Notes: generated by a model not told the origin, from the letters alone. A stretch of 64,000 nt of DNA from Nocardia bhagyanarayanae (GCF_006716565.1 NZ_VFPG01000001.1:2480001-2544000); one strand, 5' to 3'. Numbered from the stretch's first letter, positions 25,982-35,005 are shown. Program-made: numbers and translations.

Positions 25982-27292
25982 TCAGCGCAGCAAAACGTCC
26001 GCCAAAGCCCTGCCCGGCTCGATGCCGGGCGGTATTGCGAAGAACGCGCTGCCAGTGTGCTGGATGAGCGGATTCAGGCGGTCGCCGTCAGCGAGTGCGC
26101 GCTGGGCCTTGATGAACTGCTCGGGCGGGTTGTTCATGAACGCGGCGAAGAGCAGACCCGCGTCGAGTTGGTTGTGCCCGCCGTGGGTGTGCTCCGGCGT
26201 GCCAGGGGCGTGAGTGTGCGGTTCCTCGGCTACGCCGCCCGCGTTCGCGATGAGGGTGCCGTAGTCGTAGTTGTAGCTACGGCGCAGCATGGGGATGTTG
26301 TGCACGAGGCGAACATGCGCCCCGGCTGGAATGGTGAGTTCACCACTGGCTGTGCGAGATTCGAGGTCTATCGGATCGAACTCGTGCGCGCCGTGCAGGG
26401 GTGCGCCGTCGCCGCGGCGGCGGCCGATGATGCGGTCCTGCTCGGCGAGGGGAAGCTGGTCCCAGTCGGCCGTTTTCATGCGGATCTTGCGGAAGACCAG
26501 GTAGGTGCCGCCGCGCACCCAGTCCGGTTCGTCGGGGGAGTCGATCCACACCGTGCGGTCGAAATCGGCGGAGCCGGTTCGCGGGTTCGCCGTTCCGTCC
26601 TTGTGGCCGAACATGTTTCGCGGTGTGCCGCCGTCCGCCGGTCTGGTGAGGAAGCCGTGCTGGGTCCAGCGCATGCGGCCGAGGCCGGGCATGCGCGCCC
26701 GGAGGGCGCGGAACGCGTGGCTCACGATCTGGGCGTCGTCGGCGCAGATCTGAACCAGCACGTCGCCGCCGCTCCACGCGGGATTCAGTGTGTCGCCCGG
26801 GAATTCGGGGAGCGAATGCAGGTGGCGCGGGCGTCGGGACGCGAGGCCGAAGCGCTCGTCGAAGAGCGAGGGGCCGAGTCCGAAGGTGATCGTGAGCCGA
26901 GCCGGATCGAGGTCGGTGGCGAAATTGGTGTGCGCGCTGAAACCCGGTGCGACGCCCGGGGTTTCCGGGACGGGATCGCCGTTGGTCAATGCGGCGGCTG
27001 TCGCGGTCCAGCCGGTCAGGAGTTCCCGGAGCACGGTTCGATCCGGTCGCGCGACGTCGACGGACAGGAACAGCGCGTGCGACTGGGCGGGAGTATCGAT
27101 ACCGGCTTGCCTGGGGCCGTAAAAGGGCTCGGTGCGGGAGGGCGGCGTGGGATCGGGCGCCGTCGCGCGACCGGCGACCGCGCCGACGGCGGCCGCTCCC
27201 GCCGTGGCGAGACCCGCGCCGAACAAAGCGCGGCGGGAGACTCGTCCGGTTGGCGAATCGGAATTACTACTGCCTGTAGTACTTTCGCTCAT
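25982..27292 (-). CDS. Tat-exported Dyp-type heme peroxidase with His-rich insertion
   Basis: A 436-aa secreted peroxidase. A twin-arginine signal (SRRALFG, Arg20-Arg21, then an Ala/Gly-rich helix) exports the folded hemoprotein. The Dyp signature GHKDGTANP holds the distal Asp232; the proximal heme His is probably His326 in PAGAHVRLV, and RRSYNYD holds the conserved distal Arg region. The domain plan fits EfeB/DypA-like enzymes, but no efeU/efeO gene is adjacent. An unusual insertion between YNYDYGT and LDAGLLFAAF, PHTHAPGTPEHTHGGH (358-373), has five His and may bind metal. ATG 27292 is chosen because the Tat motif follows. A MarR-type operator precedes the gene. Confidence 0.88.
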   Translation of the reverse strand: MSESTTGSSNSDSPTGRVSRRALFGAGLATAGAAAVGAVAGRATAPDPTPPSRTEPFYGPRQAGIDTPAQSHALFLSVDVARPDRTVLRELLTGWTATAAALTNGDPVPETPGVAPGFSAHTNFATDLDPARLTITFGLGPSLFDERFGLASRRPRHLHSLPEFPGDTLNPAWSGGDVLVQICADDAQIVSHAFRALRARMPGLGRMRWTQHGFLTRPADGGTPRNMFGHKDGTANPRTGSADFDRTVWIDSPDEPDWVRGGTYLVFRKIRMKTADWDQLPLAEQDRIIGRRRGDGAPLHGAHEFDPIDLESRTASGELTIPAGAHVRLVHNIPMLRRSYNYDYGTLIANAGGVAEEPHTHAPGTPEHTHGGHNQLDAGLLFAAFMNNPPEQFIKAQRALADGDRLNPLIQHTGSAFFAIPPGIEPGRALADVLLR

Positions 27293-27321
27293 GCGCCACA
27301 GCGTAGCGGCGCACGCGCCAT

Positions 27322-27340
27322 CCTTCAATAAGGCTGAAGG
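27322..27340. promoter_or_regulatory. MarR-type operator copy 1 (between peroxidase and marR)
   Basis: CCTTCAATAAGGCTGAAGG is an inverted repeat with CTTCA/TGAAG arms. The 17-bp core recurs twice downstream of the marR gene. It lies 30 bp before the peroxidase start and 58 bp before marR, so it can control both divergent genes. Confidence 0.72.
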
Positions 27341-27397
27341 TTAGCGACTCGTTCACCCGCACCGCGCTCGGGGGTCGCGATACGCGAAACTGAAGTC

Positions 27398-27862
27398 GTG
27401 ACCATCGAGAACGCCCGACCCGGACCGCCCCCGATCAGCGCATCCATCATCGTGCTGACGCTCGCGCGCAAGGTGGAGAGCGAGCTCGGCGCCGCCCTCG
27501 CCCCGCTCGATCTCACCATCGCCAGGCTCGGGCTGCTCGGTCATATCTCCGGCGTGCCCGGCGCGTCGTTCAGCGATCTGGCGCGGATGTCGGGCATCAG
27601 CGTCCAGAGCGTGCACACCGCGGTGAAGGCGCTGGTCGCCGCGGGTCTGGTGCGCGACCGAATGGCGCGCGCCGGGTCGGCGTCGGCGATCGAGTTGACG
27701 CCCAAGGGTTCTCGGCTGCTCCGCAAGGCCGAGCGCGTCGTCGCCGAGGTGGACGATCGATTGTTCGGCGCGGAAGCCGACCCGATCCGGCGGCAGATCG
27801 GCGCGGCCATCCTCGCGGCCTTCGCCGACGGGATTCCCGCACCGCGCCCCGCGCGGAAGTGA
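27398..27862 (+). CDS. MarR-family transcriptional regulator
   Basis: A 154-aa winged-helix repressor: dimerisation helix at the N-terminus (IIVLTLARKVESELGAAL), helix-turn-helix FSDLARMSGISVQSVHTAVKALVAAGLV, then the wing DRMARAGSASAIELTPKGSRLL. The GTG start at 27398 is weakly supported. It is divergent from the Dyp peroxidase and 76 bp ahead of a small membrane protein gene. Copies of one 17-bp dyad lie on both sides, so it likely represses itself and both neighbours. The ligand may be an oxidant or a phenolic compound, by analogy with other MarR proteins. Confidence 0.85.
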   Translation: MTIENARPGPPPISASIIVLTLARKVESELGAALAPLDLTIARLGLLGHISGVPGASFSDLARMSGISVQSVHTAVKALVAAGLVRDRMARAGSASAIELTPKGSRLLRKAERVVAEVDDRLFGAEADPIRRQIGAAILAAFADGIPAPRPARK

Positions 27863-27875
27863 CTCCGCGCACCTC

Positions 27876-27892
27876 CTTCAGTTCGGCTGAAG
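27876..27892. promoter_or_regulatory. MarR-type operator copy 2
   Basis: CTTCAGTTCGGCTGAAG has CTTCAG/CTGAAG arms with a 5-bp spacer, the same form as the copy at 27322. It lies 14 bp after the marR stop. Confidence 0.72.
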
Positions 27893-27904
27893 CTTTCGGT
27901 TAGG

Positions 27905-27921
27905 CTTCAGCCAAACTGAAG
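27905..27921. promoter_or_regulatory. MarR-type operator copy 3
   Basis: CTTCAGCCAAACTGAAG is the third copy of the dyad, 29 bp from copy 2 (start to start) and 18 bp before the start of the membrane protein gene. Bound regulator here would cover the promoter of that gene. Confidence 0.72.
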
Positions 27922-27938
27922 GATGAAGGAGTCGATCG

Positions 27939-28385
27939 GTGAAGCATGTCTTGCTGTCGGTCCACGTGGTGGCGGCCATCGTGTTCGTCGGCGGCTCGGC
28001 CGTGGCGTCGAGCCTGTTCCCCCGGTACGCCCCGGTCGCGGCGGGCGCGGTGACCCGGGATCGGGCCGTACGCAGCGTCGCCGTCGCACAGGCGATGCAC
28101 CGGGTGACCGGTGTCTACGCGGCGCTCGGGATCATCGTGCCGGTGGTCGGCATCGTGCTGGCCGCGGTGCAGGGCCGGATGGGCGAAATCTGGATCACGC
28201 TGGCCATGGTGCTCACGGCCGTCGCGGGCGGGCTGCTCGCGGTCCAGATCCATCCGATGCAGCGCGACGCGCTCGCGGACCCGGACGACGGTCGGCGGTT
28301 GCGCGTGCTCGGGATGCTCGCCGGCATCTACAACCTGCTGTGGGTGGTCGTCACCGTACTGATGATCGTCCGGCCCGGCTCCTGA
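27939..28385 (+). CDS. Small four-helix membrane protein (DUF2269-like)
   Basis: A 148-aa integral membrane protein with four hydrophobic segments (about 4-25, 55-77, 86-105 and 125-145). Conserved-looking His residues occur in LLSVHVVAAIVFVGG, QAMHRVTGVY and VQIHPMQRD; such proteins are often annotated DUF2269 and may bind heme or metal. The GTG start at 27939 is 7 nt after AAGGAG. Two copies of the MarR-type operator directly upstream tie it to the Dyp peroxidase. The function is unknown; a role in redox or heme handling is speculation from that link. Confidence 0.78.
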   Translation: MKHVLLSVHVVAAIVFVGGSAVASSLFPRYAPVAAGAVTRDRAVRSVAVAQAMHRVTGVYAALGIIVPVVGIVLAAVQGRMGEIWITLAMVLTAVAGGLLAVQIHPMQRDALADPDDGRRLRVLGMLAGIYNLLWVVVTVLMIVRPGS

Positions 28386-28521
28386 GCCCGCGCGGATTCG
28401 ATATCCGCGTCACCGCGCGGCCTCGCCCTCCGACCTGCGGCGCTCGCAACGCCCGGAAGCTTCCCAGCAGCGCGTTGGCACTATGGCTGGGGAAGTGATC
28501 GTCACGAGGAGGTAGTTGGAC

Positions 28522-28824
28522 ATGGCTCGGATTCCCACGGCGTTGTTGGCGGCCGGTGGACTCGGCGGTGGTTTCGCGCTCGCGCAGGCGACGAAGAAGC
28601 GCGAGCTCGGCGGTGTGGTTTTCGCTGCGGCGACGGCGGCCGCGCTGCCCCGGTGGCGGAAGACGGTCGGCAGCGGTGGGGCGGCGGCGCTGACGGGTCT
28701 GTCGGTGGGTGCCCTCGGCGCCTCGCATCCGTTGGCGAAGAAGATCGGCGCGTGGCCTTCGGTGGCGGCGGTGTCGGGTGTGGTCGCCGTGGCCGCTTGG
28801 GCGACGGTGGATCGTCGGGCCTGA
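28522..28824 (+). CDS. Small Gly/Ala-rich membrane protein
   Basis: A 100-aa hydrophobic protein with about three short membrane segments: LLAAGGLGGGFALAQ, GGVVFAAATAAALP and SVAAVSGVVAVAAWATV. AGGAGG lies upstream of ATG 28522. The family is not recognised. A bidirectional terminator follows about 140 bp downstream. Confidence 0.6.
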   Translation: MARIPTALLAAGGLGGGFALAQATKKRELGGVVFAAATAAALPRWRKTVGSGGAAALTGLSVGALGASHPLAKKIGAWPSVAAVSGVVAVAAWATVDRRA

Positions 28825-28962
28825 TCCGGATCATGGCTGTGCCGCCGGGGACCCGGGGTTCTCGACACGACGGACCGATGGGCTCGGCGCGGACCGAAAC
28901 CTGCGGAGCCACTTCGGTTGCGGCACCGCATCGCGCCGCCTGATCCGAGTCGGCGCGGCTTT

Positions 28963-29000
28963 CGCGGGGCGGGCCCGATTCGAGTCGAGCCCGCCCCGCG
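28963..29000. terminator. Bidirectional hairpin between convergent genes
   Basis: CGCGGGGCGGGC (28963-28974) pairs perfectly with GCCCGCCCCGCG (28989-29000) around a 14-nt loop. It lies between two genes that point toward each other, with GTGTAACGGTTGTGT on the right. Confidence 0.72.
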
Positions 29001-29031
29001 TGTAACGGTTGTGTACGAACGAAAATCGAAA

Positions 29032-29811
29032 CTAGGCGGCGGGGGGCGCGGCAGGCGGTGCGACGGGCGGAGCCATCGAACCTTCCACGGCGCCGACGAT
29101 CGCGCCGATGCCCGCTCCAGCGGCGACGAACGGCAGCGACATCATGCCGACGGCCAGAGTCGCGGCGAGGACGGGCATGAAGAACAGCCCGGCCGGGGCG
29201 AAGGGGATGCCGACGACGAGGCCGATGGCTGCGCCCATCACCGCGGAGACGACCGCGATCGGGCTGGCGACGGCCGCGCCGACGACCGCGCCCTGAGCCG
29301 CGGTGCCGATGACATCGGCCGAGATCTGGTCGGACCGTGAGCGTTCCATCCCCGAGGCCTGAAGTGCGCCGGACAGCCCGTTCTGCGCGCCCATCGTGGC
29401 GCCGTTGATCTGGTTGGCCTGCTCCGGGCTGATCCAGTCGGGCCGTCCGAGTTCGACGTTGCCGATACGGATCACGTTCGTGGGGGCCGGGGCGGGCACG
29501 GCCTCGACGACCGGTGCGGCCGCCTCGGACTCGCCGTCGACGGCCGCCTCGGGTGCGGGCTCGACCGGGTCGGCGGCGGGCACGGGTGCGATCGCCGGGA
29601 CGAGGGGCAGCGGGATCGCCGCGCCGAAGATGTTCGCGCCGAACGGGAACCGTTCGGCGATGGCGCCGACCGGAGCGGCCTCGCCGGGCGGAGGCGCGTC
29701 GGCGATCGCGGGTGCGGCCGTGACGACCGCGGCCGAGATCGCGCCGACGATCAGCGTCGTCGTGCGCAGCGAGAAGGAGCGGAACGGGATAACTGCCTTG
29801 TCAATGGCCAT
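29032..29811 (-). CDS. Secreted/cell-wall hypothetical protein with hydrophobic Gly-rich C-terminus
   Basis: A 259-aa exported protein. The signal peptide (RTTTLIVGAISAAVVTAAPAIA, cut before DAPPPG) precedes a Pro/Ala-rich linker (about 60-110), the segment IRIGNVELGRPDWISPEQANQINGATMGAQ, and a C-terminal half (about 165-250) made of long hydrophobic Gly/Ala stretches like glycine zippers. It ends in a Pro/Ala repeat. Such proteins are common in Nocardia and other mycolic-acid bacteria without known function. A link to the envelope is inferred from the signal peptide. Confidence 0.75.
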   Translation of the reverse strand: MAIDKAVIPFRSFSLRTTTLIVGAISAAVVTAAPAIADAPPPGEAAPVGAIAERFPFGANIFGAAIPLPLVPAIAPVPAADPVEPAPEAAVDGESEAAAPVVEAVPAPAPTNVIRIGNVELGRPDWISPEQANQINGATMGAQNGLSGALQASGMERSRSDQISADVIGTAAQGAVVGAAVASPIAVVSAVMGAAIGLVVGIPFAPAGLFFMPVLAATLAVGMMSLPFVAAGAGIGAIVGAVEGSMAPPVAPPAAPPAA

Positions 29812-29933
29812 GCGGCGTCCTCATTCGAAGAAGCGGAGTTTCCTACGAATCTGATTCGGAGCCGCATCGCATTCGGATGAAAGGAATTTCACACGCCGCA
29901 TCCCGCGCGGTCTGTTTCGCGCCGACGAGGGTG

Positions 29934-32171
29934 TCAGCTCGTCGCCTCGGCCATCTCCTCGGCGACGACCGGCTCGGCGACTTCCGGTGCATCGTCCGTC
30001 GGCCGACGTGTGCGCAGGTAGGCCCACTGCAACACGCCGAGCCCGGCCAATCCGGCGATCGCCGTACCGATTCCGATCTGCCAGCCCGGCGGCCGCCAGT
30101 CGACGACGAGTTCGGCGTTCTGCGTGCCGGGCGGGATGTCGACGGCCAGGAAGCTGCGGGCGACCGCGAACGTGGGCAGCTCGCGGCCGTTCAGCGTGAC
30201 GCGGTGGCCCGGCCAGGTGAGGCGGGAGAACACGACCCGTCCTCCGGTCGCGGAACTGACCTTCGCCCGGGTGGTGATGTCGTCGTAGGAGCCGGTCGAT
30301 GTCGCGGTGACGCCGGAGGTGTGCGCGATTGCGCCGTCGCGGGTGGAGGCCGGACCGCCCTGGCGTTCCAGCACCCAGATGAAGCGCTCGTGCCCGCGGT
30401 AGTCCGCCCACTGCCAGCCGGGCGGGGCCGGGTGATTACGCGCGTCGGGATACTGCGCGCGATGCAGGACGACGCGGTCGACCTTCATCAAGTCGACGAC
30501 GGGAATTCCGGTCGACGGTTCGTCGGCGAAGGCGCGGCGGAACGCGTCCGGGCAGGTGCTGCCGTCCCACGCCATGCAGAGCAGTCCGGCGATTCCGGTG
30601 TGGCCGATGGGCGTGTAGGCGTTGACGTAGTCGAGTTCGAGCGCCTTGGCGTAGTTGCCGATGGCCAGCGATCCGTACGCGCCCGCGAGACTGCGGTCTT
30701 CGGGGGCGATGATCGCCCGGTCGGCGAGCTGCAGAGTGAGCCCGTCGAAATCCGGGAAGGCGGCCCGCATCTCGGAGCGCTTCTCGGGGAAGTTGTACGA
30801 CAGCGGGGTCAGCGGCGCGATCGCCACCTGTGTGAAAGCGATCGGGAACATGGCGACCATGGTCAGCGCGCACGCCGCGACGATGCCGCGGTGGCGCGCC
30901 AGCCATACGACCGCGAAGCCGAGTGCGGCTACCACGACTGCCGCGATCAGATGCCGCAGCGCCAACAGCGGTGCGGCCGAGAACGATCGGACGAACAGCA
31001 GCCCGATCAGCACCCCTCCCGCGACCATCCGCCGTCGTGAGGCCGCGAAAGTGCCGTACCGGCTGAGCAATACGCAGACCAGCACGAGCAGCGCGATCGC
31101 CACCATCGGCAGCACCCGCGCGGGCCAGCGCAGCGGACCGATCGCGCCGGGGCCCGCGGTCCACATCAGCACCGCCGTCGCGAAGAACGCGATGCCGCTG
31201 AACTCCCGCGCGGAGCGGCGCGCCGCGCGCCAGTCGACGAAGGCGAGCGCGGGGATGAGGAACCACGCGATGTAGACCATCGGCAGCGGCTGCACGTGAC
31301 CCCACCACGCGGTGAACGCGGGGGTGGTGCTCGGCAGGCTGGCGTTGAGCGACTCCGACCACGGCACCGTCAGGAAAGGATCGTTGTGGATCTGCGCGCT
31401 ACCACGCCATGTGACCTGCGAGGAGAGAATGCCGGACAGGTTCGCGATCGCCGCCGTCAGCGCCGCGCAGCCGGACGCGAGCATCAGCCGCACGGCGGGC
31501 GCCCAGCGCTGCTGATGAACGATCTCGCCCGCCGCGACGGCGACGATCACCAGCGCCGATTCGACCGCGGGAAAGGCGTATTGGACGGTGAGCGTGAGAT
31601 ACAGGAAGACGAACAGCGGAATGGGGCCGCTGCGCCCGCGCGCGTAGTTCACGCCGGATGCCCAGGCGTGCACCATCCACGCTGTCGCGACGTGCGGGGT
31701 GAACCAGCTCGCCTCGTCGAAGAACAGGAACCAGCCGCTGAGCGGGAACGCCACGCCCGCGACCGCCGCCCACGGCGCGCGTGCGCCGTACGCGAGGCAG
31801 ATACGGAAGACGCCGAGGCCCGCGATGATCGAGAAGGCCAGCTTCACCAGGGTCGCGTAGAGGGCGAGGTCGTCCATCGAGGGGGCGATCAGGAAGACCA
31901 GCAGGTGGGCCGGATTGAGCAGCCCGGCCTCCTCGAGCGTGTAGTTGCCCGCCATCCACTCGTGCGGGACGAGGATCGGCAATCGACCTTCCCGCAACTG
32001 GTTTCCGAGTGCCACCCACATGGGTGCGTACTGGGCCTCGGTATCGTCGGTGTAGTAGTGGCGCGGATCGGCAAGCAACACCGCCAGATAGCCCGCGATC
32101 ACTCCTAGTGAGGTAACCGCCCCCCACTTCAGCCCTGCTCGGCGCGGTTCGATCGCCGCGATTGTGCTCAC
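29934..32171 (-). CDS. YfhO-like polytopic membrane protein
   Basis: A 745-aa membrane protein with about 12-13 helices and an extracytoplasmic C-terminal domain (about 480-710) before a last helix (about 700-720). YTDDTEAQYAPMW in the first loop and GWFLFFDEASWFTPHV resemble GT-C type glycosyltransferases and YfhO proteins, which glycosylate envelope polymers with lipid-linked sugars. The motif RLTWPGHRVTLNGRELP is the usual YfhO end domain. It is divergent from the acyltransferase gene with a 127-bp gap, so both may act on the same envelope glycan; that is inference. Confidence 0.75.
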   Translation of the reverse strand: MSTIAAIEPRRAGLKWGAVTSLGVIAGYLAVLLADPRHYYTDDTEAQYAPMWVALGNQLREGRLPILVPHEWMAGNYTLEEAGLLNPAHLLVFLIAPSMDDLALYATLVKLAFSIIAGLGVFRICLAYGARAPWAAVAGVAFPLSGWFLFFDEASWFTPHVATAWMVHAWASGVNYARGRSGPIPLFVFLYLTLTVQYAFPAVESALVIVAVAAGEIVHQQRWAPAVRLMLASGCAALTAAIANLSGILSSQVTWRGSAQIHNDPFLTVPWSESLNASLPSTTPAFTAWWGHVQPLPMVYIAWFLIPALAFVDWRAARRSAREFSGIAFFATAVLMWTAGPGAIGPLRWPARVLPMVAIALLVLVCVLLSRYGTFAASRRRMVAGGVLIGLLFVRSFSAAPLLALRHLIAAVVVAALGFAVVWLARHRGIVAACALTMVAMFPIAFTQVAIAPLTPLSYNFPEKRSEMRAAFPDFDGLTLQLADRAIIAPEDRSLAGAYGSLAIGNYAKALELDYVNAYTPIGHTGIAGLLCMAWDGSTCPDAFRRAFADEPSTGIPVVDLMKVDRVVLHRAQYPDARNHPAPPGWQWADYRGHERFIWVLERQGGPASTRDGAIAHTSGVTATSTGSYDDITTRAKVSSATGGRVVFSRLTWPGHRVTLNGRELPTFAVARSFLAVDIPPGTQNAELVVDWRPPGWQIGIGTAIAGLAGLGVLQWAYLRTRRPTDDAPEVAEPVVAEEMAEATS

Positions 32172-32298
32172 AAGGGGCGCAGCGTATTAGCACCGCATGA
32201 ACGAAGCAAGAACCGGTCGGTGACATTTGTCCGATTAGTCCGTGCTGATGTCCGGTTGGATTTTGCTTCTCCGCACGTGATAAGAGGGTTGTCATGTC

Positions 32299-34554
32299 AT
32301 GTTCACCGTCTGTCTGCCTGACGGACACCAGAGGCCGCGGCGCGCGGGTCCGGCGCCGGTCGATGCATCGATGAGGCCGCCGGAGGGGGCGTCCGCGGCG
32401 GTCGGCTCCGGCGAGGTCGAGGACCGGCGTGGGAGTTCGGCGAACACAACATCGGGCGCGGTCGGACGACGTTCGGCTCCGGGACGGACCATCGAGCCGG
32501 ACGAAGCCGGTCGGCGGATCCGCGCGGAGCGGAAGCACGCCTACCGGCACGACCTGGACGGCCTGCGCGGCGTCGCGATCGCCTTGGTGGTGGTGTTCCA
32601 CATCTGGCTCGGCCGGGTCTCCGGCGGCGTGGACGTGTTCCTCGTCCTCTCCGGCTTCTTCTTCACCGGATCGCTGCTGCGCCGCGCCGAGTCGACCGGC
32701 ACGGTCGAACTCGCCGCCACGGCCCGGCGGTTGGGCAGGCGGCTGCTGCCGGGTTTGGTGCTCGTGCTGGCTGTCGTCGCGATCGGGACGGTACTGATCC
32801 GCCCGTACACACAGTGGACCGAGTCGGCCGCGCAGACGCTGGCTTCGCTGCTGTACTACCAGAACTGGTATCTGGCGCTGTCCTGGTCGGACTACCTGGC
32901 CGCCGACCCGTCGGTGAGTCCGCTCCAGCACCTGTGGTCGATGTCGGTGCAGGGGCAGTTCTATCTCGTCGCGCTGGCCGGAATCGCGTTGCTGGTGGCC
33001 GTCGTTCGCAGGTTCGGCCGGGCGTCCGCGCTGCGGCCGACGGCGGCTGTCGTGTTCGGCGGACTCGCGGTGGCCTCGTTCCTCTACGCCGCCCGCGGGG
33101 CGGAACTGCATCAGGGCTGGAACTACTACGACAGCCTGGCGCGCGGCTGGGAACTGCTCGCCGGTGCGCTTATCGCCGTGCTCGCGCCGAAACCGGCGGT
33201 GCCGCGCGCGCTTCGGGTGCTGCTGGCGGTGGCAGGTGCACTCGTCGTGCTCGGCTGCGGCTGGTTGACCAACGGCGCCAACGAGTTTCCCGGACCCGCC
33301 GCCCTGATTCCGGTGGGCGCGGCCGTCGCGCTGATCTTGTCGGGCGCTGGTCTGCCGACGGTCGCTCAGCCGCTGCCGAACCGGTTGCTCGCCGCCGCGC
33401 CGATGGTCCGGCTCGGTGAGCTCGCCTACGCGCTGTACCTCTGGCACTGGCCGATCCTCATCTTCGTGCTCGCCGAGCGCGGCACGCCGACGGCGGGCAT
33501 CGAAGGCGGACTCGCGGTGCTCGCGGCCTCTTTCACGCTGGCGTACCTGACCCACCGCTTCGTCGAGGAGCCGCTGCGGACCGGCGCGGTCACGCGCTTC
33601 GCCGACTATCGCCGCCGCGCGGGCCGGGCGGTCGCGCTCGTCGGCGCGACGCTGCTCGCGGTGGCGGTCGGGGCGCAAGTGGTGACCAGGATGCTGCCGC
33701 CGCAGCCCGTCGCGCACCTGGATCCGACGCGCTATCCCGGAGCGGAGGCGTTGGCGGCGGGCGCGGCGGTCCCGCGGGCCAAGATGCGCCCGACGGTCTT
33801 CGAGGCGCCCGCCGACGCCGCCTACCCGTCGCGGGACAAGTGCATCGCGGATTGGGACACCCGCGAGGTGATCACCTGCACCTACGGCGACGCGGACGCG
33901 GAACGCACCATCGCCGTGGTCGGCAGCTCGCACGCCGAACACTGGGTGCCCGCGCTGGACGTGCTCGCCCGCGAGCACGGCTTCCGCATCACGGTGTACC
34001 TGAAGATGGGTTGCCCGCTGACGGTGGCGGCCGAGCCGATGTACAAAGGCGAGCCGATTCCCGACTGCCGCGACTGGTCGGCGGAGGTGATCGACCGGCT
34101 CGGCGTCGACCGGCCGCAATGGGTGTTCACCACCGGCACCCGCCCGCGCGACCGCACCGGCGACGAGACACCGACGGATTACCTCGAGGTCTGGTCCCGG
34201 CTGGCCGAGCACGGACTCAACGTGCTCGCCGTCCGCGACACGCCTTGGCTGCGCCGCGACGGCATCCGCTACCGCGCCATCGACTGCCTGGCCCAGAGCG
34301 GTGACGGCGTCAGCTGTGGCATGCGCAGGACCGACGCGCTCGACGAGGTGAATCCCGCCGCCGAGCCCGCCGCGTCCTTTCCCAACGTGTTCCCGCTCGA
34401 CCTGACCGACGCACTCTGCACGCCGGAGGTCTGCCCGGTGATCGAGGGCAACATCCTCGTCTATCACGACGAGCACCATCTGACCGCCAGTTACTCGCGG
34501 TCGCTCGCGCCCGAACTCGGACGTCGGCTGGCGCCGATCCTGGGCTGGTGGTGA
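32299..34554 (+). CDS. Membrane acyltransferase (AT3) with C-terminal SGNH domain
   Basis: A 751-aa OafA/YrhL-like O-acyltransferase. After a disordered N-terminus (1-80), YRHDLDGLRGVAIALVVVFHIWLGRVSGGVDVFLVLSGFF gives the AT3 signature with the conserved Arg and His. About ten membrane helices follow (to about 460). The extracytoplasmic SGNH domain (about 500-745) contains AVVGSSHAEHWVPAL (Ser block) and DEHHLTASYSR (Asp-His block). Such proteins acetylate cell-surface sugars. Several in-frame starts are possible before the first helix; ATG 32299 is used. A perfect hairpin follows the stop. Confidence 0.87.
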   Translation: MFTVCLPDGHQRPRRAGPAPVDASMRPPEGASAAVGSGEVEDRRGSSANTTSGAVGRRSAPGRTIEPDEAGRRIRAERKHAYRHDLDGLRGVAIALVVVFHIWLGRVSGGVDVFLVLSGFFFTGSLLRRAESTGTVELAATARRLGRRLLPGLVLVLAVVAIGTVLIRPYTQWTESAAQTLASLLYYQNWYLALSWSDYLAADPSVSPLQHLWSMSVQGQFYLVALAGIALLVAVVRRFGRASALRPTAAVVFGGLAVASFLYAARGAELHQGWNYYDSLARGWELLAGALIAVLAPKPAVPRALRVLLAVAGALVVLGCGWLTNGANEFPGPAALIPVGAAVALILSGAGLPTVAQPLPNRLLAAAPMVRLGELAYALYLWHWPILIFVLAERGTPTAGIEGGLAVLAASFTLAYLTHRFVEEPLRTGAVTRFADYRRRAGRAVALVGATLLAVAVGAQVVTRMLPPQPVAHLDPTRYPGAEALAAGAAVPRAKMRPTVFEAPADAAYPSRDKCIADWDTREVITCTYGDADAERTIAVVGSSHAEHWVPALDVLAREHGFRITVYLKMGCPLTVAAEPMYKGEPIPDCRDWSAEVIDRLGVDRPQWVFTTGTRPRDRTGDETPTDYLEVWSRLAEHGLNVLAVRDTPWLRRDGIRYRAIDCLAQSGDGVSCGMRRTDALDEVNPAAEPAASFPNVFPLDLTDALCTPEVCPVIEGNILVYHDEHHLTASYSRSLAPELGRRLAPILGWW

Positions 34555-34581
34555 GTCGGGGCCGGACGACCCGGCCCCGAC
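34555..34581. terminator. Hairpin between the acyltransferase and RNHCP genes
   Basis: GTCGGGGCCGG (34555-34565) pairs perfectly with CCGGCCCCGAC (34571-34581). It begins at the base after the acyltransferase stop and ends 2 bp before the stop of the convergent RNHCP gene, so it probably serves both. Confidence 0.78.
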
Positions 34582-34583
34582 CG

Positions 34584-34994
34584 TCACAGCGCCAGCAGCG
34601 CGCGCCTGCCGAGTCGCGGATCGGCCAACGGCCGCACCGCGATTCGCATCAGCGCCAACGGATTGTCGTCGCCCGCGATGCGGTTCGCCTTGAGCGCGCC
34701 GCAGGCGGCGCACTGGTGCACGAGCAGCCACTCGCCGTCGTCACGGGCCGTGAGGCTGACCGCGGACATCCGCCCGCCGCACGTCGCCGCGCGATCGCCC
34801 GGGATCCGGCCGTCGACGTGGCGGCTGGACAGGCAGTGCGGGCAGTGGTTGCGGTGCGCGGTGCCCGGTGCCACGACCGACACCGCCATCCGGCAGCCGA
34901 CGCAGCGGAAGGCGTCGCCGGATTCACCGCCCGGCCCGTGCAGCACGTCCTTGCGGCGTTGCGCGCGAGTCGTTTTCGTCTTTCTTCGCGGCAT
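34584..34994 (-). CDS. RNHCP-domain zinc-binding protein 1
   Basis: A 136-aa protein with a basic N-terminus (MPRRKTKTTRAQRRKD) and three Cys/His knuckles: FRCVGCRMAV, the family motif HRNHCPHCLSSRHVD, and VHQCAACGALKANRIAGDD. RNHCP proteins are small predicted zinc proteins of unknown function; the basic tail suggests RNA or ribosome contact, which is inference. ATG 34994 is used. It lies 11 bp downstream of a second RNHCP gene, so the two form an operon. Confidence 0.82.
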   Translation of the reverse strand: MPRRKTKTTRAQRRKDVLHGPGGESGDAFRCVGCRMAVSVVAPGTAHRNHCPHCLSSRHVDGRIPGDRAATCGGRMSAVSLTARDDGEWLLVHQCAACGALKANRIAGDDNPLALMRIAVRPLADPRLGRRALLAL

Positions 34995-35005
34995 CTCGCA
35001 CCCGC

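Noticed and set aside
31399..34731. 1110-codon minus-strand frame opposite the acyltransferase
   Set aside because: No domain features; the plus strand encodes a complete AT3-SGNH protein there and the minus strand YfhO-like protein is in another frame.
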